Under the pieces are notes generated by a model. The model searched no databases. It had not been told where the DNA came from and was given only the letters and a program-made list of their open reading frames with translations. The translations under genes and the position numbers were made by a program. A stretch of 6,685 nt of DNA, taken from positions 1 through 6,685 of the forward strand of contig JBMNUL010000142.1 of NCBI GenBank assembly GCA_050946255.1, written 5' to 3'. This document shows, one piece after another, positions 1 through 5,827 of this stretch. Position 1 is the stretch's first letter. Every line of letters begins with the position of its first letter. The DNA comes from JBMNUL01 sp050946255. Lineage in GTDB: Bacteria > Actinomycetota > Coriobacteriia > Coriobacteriales > CADBOM01.

Positions 1-690
1 AGCGGCGGGGATCAGCTCGAGTTCATCTATTCCGATAATGGAGGACGGTTTGATGCCCGCCTCAATGATGAGGCTGTTCATGAACGCTGTTGAAGGCTGA
101 TTGCGTAGGCAGAGAAGGGGATATCCCGACAAATCATCGGCAACGATGGAATCCAGCATTGCTGCTGGGTGCTTCTTTGAAACTACAAAGAAGACCTCCT
201 GATTCGCTATCTTGAAAAAATGAAGCTTATTCTTCCAACTTTCGTCAATTGCGCCGAGGAATGCAACATCGATTGCACCCTGGATGAGTCCGTCTACTAT
301 CTCGTCTGGCTTCTTTGTCGCATAGTGGATTTCGATGCCGGGAATCATCTCTTGAAGCTTAATTGCCGTGGGAAGAACATAATGGCCAACACCCATGTTG
401 AGCATTCCAATTTGTAATGCGCCGCCCGTGTTATTCGCTTCGGCGATTCTTGTCTTAAGCATGTTGTAACGATTGACGATTTCTCGGAACGTTTCATAGG
501 CATCTTGTCCGGCGGCGCTGAGTGTGACGCCAGAATTCGATCTGACTAGGAGTTCAGCTCCAAGCTCCTTCTCCAAGCTCTTAATGTGTTTGCTTAGAAC
601 TGGCTGGGCCGTGAATGTACGGTTTGCAGCTTCGGTAATACTGCCCGTTTCTGCGACTGCAAGAAACTCAACCATCCGAGAAATCTGCAC
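1..690 (-). CDS. LysR-family transcriptional regulator, C-terminally truncated by the window edge
   Basis: The minus strand reads open from a GTG at 690 to base 1, giving 230 residues with no stop; a full LysR protein has about 300, so roughly 65-70 C-terminal residues lie outside. Residues 1-60 form the typical winged helix-turn-helix: FLAVAETGSITEAANRT (9-25), AQPVLSKHI (28-36), LEKELG (39-44), LLVR (47-50) and TLSAAG (56-61). From about residue 91 (ALQIGML) comes the periplasmic-binding-protein-like effector domain, with the IDVAFLG segment expected of this family. I chose GTG at 690 because it places the first helix at the usual distance from the start and has GGGGG six bases upstream. 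The frame is also open further upstream, with ATGs at 717, 738 and 774, but these lack ribosome binding sites and would add an unusual N-terminal extension. It is transcribed divergently from the molybdoenzyme operon, so it probably senses the substrate or product of that enzyme (inference). Family assignment is firm; the ligand is unknown. Confidence 0.93.
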   Translation of the reverse strand, partial: MQISRMVEFLAVAETGSITEAANRTFTAQPVLSKHIKSLEKELGAELLVRSNSGVTLSAAGQDAYETFREIVNRYNMLKTRIAEANNTGGALQIGMLNMGVGHYVLPTAIKLQEMIPGIEIHYATKKPDEIVDGLIQGAIDVAFLGAIDESWKNKLHFFKIANQEVFFVVSKKHPAAMLDSIVADDLSGYPLLCLRNQPSTAFMNSLIIEAGIKPSSIIGIDELELIPAA

Positions 691-696
691 CTCAAA

Positions 697-701
697 CCCC
701 C
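697..701 (-). promoter_or_regulatory. Ribosome binding site deciding the LysR start
   Basis: On the minus strand a run GGGGG lies six bases before the GTG at 690. The in-frame ATGs at 717, 738 and 774 have nothing comparable, so this site is the main reason for choosing the GTG start. It is a short purine run rather than a full AGGAGG, hence moderate confidence. Confidence 0.5.
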
Positions 702-750
702 AATTATCGAAAAGCATCAATGCCAAATCATCGAACATTCTGCAATTCGG

Positions 751-767
751 TATTCCAAAAGGGAATA
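751..767. promoter_or_regulatory. Candidate LysR-type binding site (T-N11-A dyad)
   Basis: TATTCC (751-756) and GGAATA (762-767) are perfect inverted repeats with a 5-base spacer. The inner bases T753 and A765 give the T-N11-A pattern with dyad symmetry that LysR proteins recognise. The site lies between the divergent regulator and the enzyme operon. If the TATCAT at 811-816 is the operon -10 box, the dyad centre is about 64 bases upstream of the transcription start, the classic position of a LysR activation site. It also falls just downstream of the proposed start of the regulator's own transcript, which would fit autorepression. Sequence and symmetry are seen; function is inferred. Confidence 0.55.
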
Positions 768-776
768 TCAGCATGA

Positions 777-782
777 ATTATA
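777..782 (-). promoter_or_regulatory. Candidate -10 box of the LysR gene
   Basis: Read on the minus strand, 782 to 777 is TATAAT, an exact match to the bacterial -10 consensus. No good -35 hexamer is visible 16-18 bases further upstream. Transcription would begin near 770, leaving a leader of about 80 bases before the GTG at 690. This placement argues against the ATG at 774 as the regulator's start. Confidence 0.4.
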
Positions 783-810
783 GAACATATCGATAACGGT
801 CTTCCGCACG

Positions 811-816
811 TATCAT
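811..816 (+). promoter_or_regulatory. Candidate -10 box of the molybdoenzyme operon
   Basis: TATCAT differs from TATAAT at one base. There is no recognisable -35 hexamer at the right distance (the region around 788-793 reads TATCGA), which would suit a promoter that needs an activator. The predicted start near 823 leaves a leader of about 97 bases before the ATG at 920. The 8-base palindrome TATCGATA at 788-795 lies just upstream in the -35 area. Confidence 0.35.
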
Positions 817-832
817 TTCCTGTAGAGAGGTA

Positions 833-846
833 TTGCTCCGGAGCAA
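833..846. repeat. 14-bp perfect palindrome, operator-like
   Basis: TTGCTCCGGAGCAA is a perfect palindrome without a spacer. It lies between the candidate operon promoter and the ribosome binding site of the large subunit, about 10-24 bases into the predicted leader. Such a compact dyad suits binding by a dimeric repressor or a second regulator site. As RNA it could fold only with a tight loop and is not followed by a T-run, so it is not a terminator. Function is inferred. Confidence 0.45.
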
Positions 847-907
847 AACTCAACAGCAAAGAATTGCGTACTTACAGCGCAAGGGTTTGTCGTGTCATTC
901 GAGAGGC

Positions 908-917
908 GAGGAGGGAG
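908..917 (+). promoter_or_regulatory. Strong ribosome binding site of the large subunit
   Basis: GAGGAGGGAG ends two bases before the ATG at 920, with the AGGAGG core at 909-914 spaced five bases from it. This decides the start in favour of 920 over the in-frame TTG at 833, which would add 29 residues without family resemblance and would overlap the palindrome. Confidence 0.8.
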
Positions 918-919
918 CA

Positions 920-3631
920 ATGTCAAACGCGAACGATACCGAAGGCATTGTCATGGACCAATTTGGTGGCAATGCACCGGAAGATATCGCAGGGGGAAAG
1001 GTCAGCACCCAATCTGATGTCAGCATGTTTGCTGAATATGTAGAGAAAAAACCGGTCGGTGCAGACAAAACAGTCATCAAGAGTACGGGCATGAACTCGT
1101 TTGGCATAGGTGCGAATGTTGCCGAAGTTGATGTCAAAGACGATAAGATTGTCCGAGTTCGTCCGCTTCAATACGACAAAAAGTACACGCGCGAATACTT
1201 GAAGCCGTGGACGATAAGAGCGCGAGGTAGCGAGTTCGAGGGCGGCCTGCGCACGCTTATTCCTCCGTATGCATATGCGTATAAGACGCGCATTGATTCG
1301 CGTAATCGAATTCTCTATCCCATGAAACGAGTCGACTGGGATCCGAAAGGCGAAAGGCATCCCGAGAATCGCGGTAAGAGCAAGTTCGTGCGGATTAGCT
1401 GGGATGAGGCTACGACTCTTATTGCGGACGAGATCACGCGTGTAAAAGATACCTACGGATTACCTTCCATCTTTGTCCAAGGTGATGGTCATGGCGAGAC
1501 CAAGGTTATCCATGCGTCTCACGGTGCGAATACGCGGCTGATGAATCTCCTCGGTGACGATTGGACCTATCAAGCTCGCCAGCCAGATTCCTGGGAAGGC
1601 TGGTACTGGGGTGCAAAGCACATGTGGGGAGAAGACCCCCTCGGACAGTTCGAGATTGGCAACCTGCTTCTCGATATTGCTGAAAATACTGACATGCTGC
1701 TGTTCTGGGGCTGCGACATGGAAACAACGACCTGGGGTTGGCAAGGCCAACTTCCCAGCCGATATTGTTTCTGGCTGACTGACATTGGCGTCCAACAAGT
1801 TTATGTCTGTCCCGATCTCAACTACGGCGCAGCTGCTCATGCTGACAAATGGATTCCTGTGCTGCCCAACACAGATTCTGCTTTACAGGCAGCTGTTGCG
1901 TATGTGTGGATTAGCGAGGGGCTTTACGATAAGGAGTATGTAGAGACGCACTCAATCGGCTTCGATTGGTTCGAGCGCTACATTATGGGCGGGGAGGACG
2001 GTCAGCCGAAGACTCCAGAATGGGCGTCTCCAATCTGCGGCGTGCCCTCGCGTCAAATCAAAGCTCTCGCTCATCAATGGGCAAAGCGCAAAACAAGCAT
2101 TGCTCACGGGAATGGCGGCTCGTTCATTCGGTCGACCTATTCACATGAGCCAGCACGTTTCGAGGCAGCTTTGATGACGATGATGGGTCTTGGCAAGCCG
2201 GGGCGCAACATCGTGAAGTTCATAGAGTGGTATATGTATGGCCTGCCATCGCAGCAACCTGCGCCATGCTATTCAAGCAATATGATTGTCGGTGCAGCCT
2301 ATCATGGCTGGGATTTCCAAGAGACCAAATCCTCCATTCCCAAGACGCTCGTTCCGAAGGCTATCTTGGGGGATTATACGGCGGAAAAACCACTGACTTG
2401 GAAGGGGTACACCGTTTGCTCGTGGCCCCGCGAGAACCAGTTCAAGACATACCAATACCCGATTCCCGGGGCACAACCACTCCATATGATTTGGACCGAT
2501 ACGCCTTGCTGGACAACGTGCTGGAACGGCGGCAATAGCATGGAGCGTGCCTTGCGCGATGAGAAGATCGAGTGCATCGTCGCGCAACAGCCGTGGATGG
2601 AAAACGACTGTCTCTTCGCAGATATCTTGCTTCCCATTAACACAAAATTCGAGGAAGAAGACATTGGCCAGGACAATGGTGCGGGGCAGTTCGGCAGCAT
2701 CTACTACGAGGGTCTTGCAGTTTCGCCACGCGGAGAGTCGAAGAGTGACTATGAGGCGGTCGGCGAAGTGGCAAAGAAACTCGGGGTTTACGAGCAGTTT
2801 ACGGAAGGCAAAGATGTCAAAGAGTGGGTGAAAACCGGTTTTGACTGCGCCGAGACTCCCGACCCTATTTCATTCGACGAGTTTATGGAAAAGGGCTATT
2901 ACGCTGCGCCCACTATGGATGACTGGGAAGACTTGCCTCGTGGCTGGGAGAAATTCTGCAAAGATCCCGAAGCCAACAAGCTCCAGACACCTTCAGGGAA
3001 GATTGAATTCTATTCGTTGGGGCTTGCGGAGCATTTCCCCGATGACGAAGAGCGCCCGGTGGTTCCCCATGTCATTTTGTATGGGAAACGCCACCAAGAA
3101 AGCTTGCAGTGCGAGCGTGGCAAGAAATATCCGTTCCTCATTGTCTCGAATCATCCTCGTTGGCGCATCCATGCAAATATGGATGATATGCCGTGGACCC
3201 GCGAGATTCCCACGTGCAAGGTGAAAGGTCCCGATGGCTACTTGTATGAGCCCGTGTGGATTAATCCGATTGACGCGGAGAAGAAAGGCATCAAGTCGGG
3301 CGATGTGGTGAAGCTATTCAACGACCGCGGCTGGGTTCTTGGAGGCGCGATTGTCACGGAGCGCATTCGCCCGCAGGTCGTATACCAAGACCACGGAGCA
3401 CGACTCGACCCGATTGAGCCTGGTGTTTCTGACCGCGGAGGAGCAAACAACCTTATTGCCCCGACAAAGACGACTTCGCAAAACGCTGCCGGAGAAGTCA
3501 CCAGTGGTTTCCTAGTTGATGTGGAAAAAGTAGACGTGTTCGAGCTCGCAAAGCAATATCCGGAAGCATTCTCACGTCCGTATCACGCCGATGAGGGTGT
3601 GGACATCAGCACTTGGATGCAGGAGGAGTAG
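920..3631 (+). CDS. Molybdopterin oxidoreductase large (alpha) subunit, transhydroxylase / catechol dehydroxylase type
   Basis: This 903-residue protein belongs to the DMSO reductase family and most resembles the alpha subunit of Pelobacter acidigallici pyrogallol-phloroglucinol transhydroxylase (about 875 residues) and the related gut catechol dehydroxylases. Visible hallmarks are the early YPMKR and RISWDEAT segments, PDSWEGWYWG at 222-231, ADKW, ADILLP, a C-terminal molybdopterin-dinucleotide-binding domain from about 737, and DRGGANN at 838-844. Ser224 is the likely molybdenum ligand; Asp223, Trp225 and His191 match the transhydroxylase active-site residues as I recall them. The first 45 residues are acidic and not recognisable. 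No twin-arginine signal is present. The usual N-terminal cysteine motif for an iron-sulfur cluster is absent, as in transhydroxylase, so clusters must come from the beta subunit encoded 2 nt downstream. Predicted to be cytoplasmic, holding two pyranopterin guanine dinucleotides. Probable role: reductive removal or transfer of a hydroxyl group on a catechol- or pyrogallol-like aromatic. Family placement is firm; substrate and reaction are not known. Confidence 0.93.
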   Translation: MSNANDTEGIVMDQFGGNAPEDIAGGKVSTQSDVSMFAEYVEKKPVGADKTVIKSTGMNSFGIGANVAEVDVKDDKIVRVRPLQYDKKYTREYLKPWTIRARGSEFEGGLRTLIPPYAYAYKTRIDSRNRILYPMKRVDWDPKGERHPENRGKSKFVRISWDEATTLIADEITRVKDTYGLPSIFVQGDGHGETKVIHASHGANTRLMNLLGDDWTYQARQPDSWEGWYWGAKHMWGEDPLGQFEIGNLLLDIAENTDMLLFWGCDMETTTWGWQGQLPSRYCFWLTDIGVQQVYVCPDLNYGAAAHADKWIPVLPNTDSALQAAVAYVWISEGLYDKEYVETHSIGFDWFERYIMGGEDGQPKTPEWASPICGVPSRQIKALAHQWAKRKTSIAHGNGGSFIRSTYSHEPARFEAALMTMMGLGKPGRNIVKFIEWYMYGLPSQQPAPCYSSNMIVGAAYHGWDFQETKSSIPKTLVPKAILGDYTAEKPLTWKGYTVCSWPRENQFKTYQYPIPGAQPLHMIWTDTPCWTTCWNGGNSMERALRDEKIECIVAQQPWMENDCLFADILLPINTKFEEEDIGQDNGAGQFGSIYYEGLAVSPRGESKSDYEAVGEVAKKLGVYEQFTEGKDVKEWVKTGFDCAETPDPISFDEFMEKGYYAAPTMDDWEDLPRGWEKFCKDPEANKLQTPSGKIEFYSLGLAEHFPDDEERPVVPHVILYGKRHQESLQCERGKKYPFLIVSNHPRWRIHANMDDMPWTREIPTCKVKGPDGYLYEPVWINPIDAEKKGIKSGDVVKLFNDRGWVLGGAIVTERIRPQVVYQDHGARLDPIEPGVSDRGGANNLIAPTKTTSQNAAGEVTSGFLVDVEKVDVFELAKQYPEAFSRPYHADEGVDISTWMQEE
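3621..3626 (+). promoter_or_regulatory. Ribosome binding site of the beta subunit, inside the alpha gene
   Basis: AGGAGG lies seven bases before the ATG at 3634 and is embedded in the last codons of alpha (stop TAG at 3629-3631). It fixes the beta start at 3634 rather than the in-frame TTG at 3613, and the arrangement suggests translational coupling that keeps the subunits near equal amounts. Confidence 0.8.
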
Positions 3632-3633
3632 AG

Positions 3634-4434
3634 ATGAAGTCTTTTATCGTCGATTTGGATAAATGCAACGGGTGCTACGGATGCCAGCTTGCGTGCAAGG
3701 ACGAGACCGTCGGAAACGACTGGTCTCCCTACTCAAAGCCACAGCCAAAAACGGGTCAGTTCTGGCTGCGCATGACTGAAAAGGTGCACGGGCAGGTCCC
3801 GAAGGTCCGCGTTGAATATAGGCCCGATATGTGCAGGCATTGCGATAACGCGCCATGCATGGAGGCGGCGCCAGATGCAGTGTACAAGCGTGAAGATGGC
3901 CTGGTGATCATCGACCCAGAAAAAGCGGTGGGTAAAAAGGAACTCGTGGATGCGTGCCCATACGGTGCGATTTACTGGAACGAAGAGCTGAGTCTTCCAC
4001 AGAAATGCACGGGTTGCGCGCACTTGGTGGATCAGGGAGAGATTCCTCATTGCGTTGATGCGTGCGCGACGGGCGCTCTAAGATTCGGCGAAGAAGAAGA
4101 CTTTGCTGAGGAAATTGCGAAGAGCGTCGGCAATTTTGTCATCGGGGATACCAAGCCGCGTGTCCACTATGTGAATCCTTTCAAACTCTTCCTATCGGGT
4201 GAGGTGTGGGATCCGGAGGAGGATCTCATTATCGAAGGCGCGGCCGTTTCACTTGTTGATGAAGCTGGCTTCAAGCGCGAGACGCAAAGCGATGGATTTG
4301 GAGATTTCTGGTTCCGTCACATCCCCGCTGGCAACTACAAACTGTCTATTTCCGCGGAGGGCTTCAAGGGGATTGAACGAGAGGTTTGCCTACAGGAAAG
4401 CACAAATATCGGTGATTTTCCGCTCGCGAGGTAG
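3634..4434 (+). CDS. Iron-sulfur (beta) subunit of the molybdoenzyme, three [4Fe-4S] clusters plus C-terminal beta-sandwich domain
   Basis: This 266-residue protein is close in length and layout to the beta subunit of pyrogallol transhydroxylase (about 275). It should relay electrons to or from the alpha subunit. Exactly twelve cysteines fall in ferredoxin-type motifs: 11/14/17/21 (CNGCYGCQLAC), 67/70/75 (CRHCDNAPC), 108 (CPYG), 125/128 (CTGC) and 140/144. These are enough for three [4Fe-4S] clusters. The second motif has Ala79 where four-cluster subunits such as DmsB have a further cysteine, a loss I also recall in transhydroxylase. Residues from about 187 to 266 contain no motif cysteines. 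They look like a carboxypeptidase-regulatory or Cna-B-like beta sandwich (GEVWDP, AAVSLVDE, DGFGDFWF, GNYKLSISAEGF), as on the Pelobacter beta subunit. There is no signal peptide or membrane helix. It starts 2 nt after alpha and is almost certainly co-transcribed and co-assembled with it. One additional cysteine in the C-terminal domain (VCLQ) is not expected to bind a cluster. Confidence 0.93.
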   Translation: MKSFIVDLDKCNGCYGCQLACKDETVGNDWSPYSKPQPKTGQFWLRMTEKVHGQVPKVRVEYRPDMCRHCDNAPCMEAAPDAVYKREDGLVIIDPEKAVGKKELVDACPYGAIYWNEELSLPQKCTGCAHLVDQGEIPHCVDACATGALRFGEEEDFAEEIAKSVGNFVIGDTKPRVHYVNPFKLFLSGEVWDPEEDLIIEGAAVSLVDEAGFKRETQSDGFGDFWFRHIPAGNYKLSISAEGFKGIEREVCLQESTNIGDFPLAR

Positions 4435-4449
4435 AGAAGGGGAGTTCTC

Positions 4450-5703
4450 ATGGCTGCGATAGAGAAAAACAGCGCTAAAAGTTGGCTGCAGTTTGTCATC
4501 GTCTTCATTGCTGGCATCACCATTGCAATGGGTATGTTCAAGGTGCCGGTCAACATGCCCAACATCATGGAATACTTCGGAACCGACATGACCCAAGTCA
4601 GTCTGCTAATGTCGGTAGTTGGTATTACCTGCTTGATTACTGCCCTTCCTGCAGGCGGCATTATGCAAAAGATTGGCCCAAAGAAATTCGGCATCATTGT
4701 GATTGCCTGCGGCATCCTGGAAAACGTAATTGGTGCACTTGCTCCAAATATTCAAGTGCTTATTGCCTCGCGTCTACTCGATGCAGTTTCGTACGGCTGC
4801 CTTTCAATGGTGAGCGTTGCCATAATTGCGGCAAACTTTACACCGGAGAAACGCGGTCTGCCCAATGGTATCTGGGTTATCTGGGTTGCGTTTGCTCAGT
4901 TGATTGTCGCCCAGCTCGCGAACAGTGTTGTTCCCGCATTCGGATGGCAAGGCGAATGGATTACAGTCGCGATTTGTCAGGCAGTTGCTCTCGTTCTCTT
5001 CATTGCTTTTGTAAGAAATCCCGCTCAAGATGCAGACGATGGAGAAAAGGGAGACGAGCCTGAGGAGAAGGCGACAGTTCTTGAGGGTATCAAGGAGCCG
5101 GGCCCATGGCTGCTGACGCTGTGCGTCGCCGGCCTTGCTTTTGGCGCATCAATTTATACTGGCCTGTACCCAACGTATCTGTCCTCTCCTCAGGGTGCCG
5201 GCCTTGACCAGACTACCGCCAATAATCTTGTCTCCATTGGATCTATCGGAGGCATCGTGGGCAGCGTTCTAATCGGTTGGATTATCAATCGCTTCAAGCC
5301 CACCAGGCGTGGCATCCTCATGATGATCGTCGCGGCTGTCAGTATTGTGATCTATGCCTTCTGCTTCAGCATCCCCGTCGGCATCATGGCTGTGTTTATC
5401 TTCTTCTTTGCGGCTGTCTCTCAGTTCAGCATGCCAGTCGCCTTTGCGTGGATTCCGGACATCATCAAGGATCCGAGGACCTTGTCCATGGCAACCGGCA
5501 TCCTGATGATTGGTGCGAATATCGGTGGTGCTCTGGGCATTACTCTTCCCAGCATGGCCATTGACGCTGCCGGCGGTGCGTGGGTAGGCGCCCTTCCGGT
5601 AGTTGTCGGTCTTGCAGTAGTCGGGCTGATCTGCGCGGCCATACTGCATGTCTTTGTGCAAAAGAAAGTGATTCCTGTGCGCAAGGACCTTCAAGATAAA
5701 TAA
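4450..5703 (+). CDS. MFS transporter, probably for the enzyme's aromatic substrate or product
   Basis: A 417-residue hydrophobic protein with the twelve-helix pattern of the major facilitator superfamily. Approximate helices are 12-32, 47-67, 79-97, 101-128, 139-159, 168-187, 219-238, 258-279, 287-305, 309-331, 345-367 and 378-401. A charged, acid-rich central loop (188-218) separates the two halves. The loop after helix 2 (GGIMQKIGPKKFG, 69-81) is a form of MFS motif A, and GWIINRFKPTRRG (276-288) is its counterpart after helix 8. The ATG at 4450 has GAAGGGGAG five bases upstream. The gene begins 15 nt after beta stops, so it belongs to the same operon. Some soluble catechol dehydroxylases of Gordonibacter are, as I recall, encoded next to such a carrier, which supports a role in taking up the aromatic substrate or expelling the product (inference). 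The direction and identity of transport cannot be read from the sequence. Confidence 0.9.
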   Translation: MAAIEKNSAKSWLQFVIVFIAGITIAMGMFKVPVNMPNIMEYFGTDMTQVSLLMSVVGITCLITALPAGGIMQKIGPKKFGIIVIACGILENVIGALAPNIQVLIASRLLDAVSYGCLSMVSVAIIAANFTPEKRGLPNGIWVIWVAFAQLIVAQLANSVVPAFGWQGEWITVAICQAVALVLFIAFVRNPAQDADDGEKGDEPEEKATVLEGIKEPGPWLLTLCVAGLAFGASIYTGLYPTYLSSPQGAGLDQTTANNLVSIGSIGGIVGSVLIGWIINRFKPTRRGILMMIVAAVSIVIYAFCFSIPVGIMAVFIFFFAAVSQFSMPVAFAWIPDIIKDPRTLSMATGILMIGANIGGALGITLPSMAIDAAGGAWVGALPVVVGLAVVGLICAAILHVFVQKKVIPVRKDLQDK

Positions 5704-5720
5704 CAGCTCATATCGCCAAT

Positions 5721-5762
5721 TCCCAGATGGCGGGTATCTTTACTGGTGCTGGCCATCTGGGA
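5721..5762 (+). terminator. Hairpin after the first MFS gene, possible weak terminator
   Basis: TCCCAGATGGC (5721-5731) and GCCATCTGGGA (5752-5762) are perfect 11-base inverted repeats around a 20-base loop, 17 bases after the stop of the first MFS gene. A transcript would form a stable stem. The bases that follow (GCTTATCTTGTG) are only moderately T-rich, so it is not a convincing intrinsic terminator. It may terminate partially, protect the 3' end of the operon message, or lower expression of the second MFS gene. Confidence 0.5.
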
Positions 5763-5782
5763 GCTTATCTTGTGGGGAGGAA

Positions 5783-5820
5783 CGAGCCCCTAGGCGCTGC
5801 TATTGTGTAATGGGCGCTCG
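5783..5820 (+). promoter_or_regulatory. Possible leader hairpin next to the second MFS ribosome binding site
   Basis: CGAGC (5783-5787) can pair with GCTCG (5816-5820), and CCC (5788-5790) with GGG (5812-5814), leaving C5815 bulged and a 21-base loop. The right arm ends on the first G of the GGAG ribosome binding site at 5820-5823, so folding could limit translation of the second MFS gene. The pairing is short and may be chance. Confidence 0.25.
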
Positions 5821-5827
5821 GAGAGAA

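Noticed and set aside
706..793. Scattered repeats in the control region: ATCGA at 706, 730 and 789, and GAACAT at 733 and 783
   Set aside because: These are only five or six bases in an A+T-rich stretch, with irregular spacing for ATCGA. The 50-base spacing of the GAACAT pair around the LysR dyad is mildly suggestive but not strong enough to call.
220..796. Small plus-strand open frames at 220-417 and 524-796
   Set aside because: Both lie mainly opposite the LysR coding sequence, have no ribosome binding sites or family resemblance, and are antisense shadows; the second only runs into the control region by chance.
833..919. Possible upstream TTG start at 833 extending the large subunit by 29 residues
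   Set aside because: It lacks a ribosome binding site and begins inside the palindrome, while the ATG at 920 has a strong site five bases upstream.
920..1060. Tat signal peptide on the large subunit
   Set aside because: The N-terminus is acidic, with no twin-arginine motif and no following hydrophobic stretch.
4482..5063. A 193-codon open frame overlapping the first MFS gene in another frame
   Set aside because: It is rich in Cys, His and Arg with no family resemblance, and lies wholly within the well-supported transporter gene.
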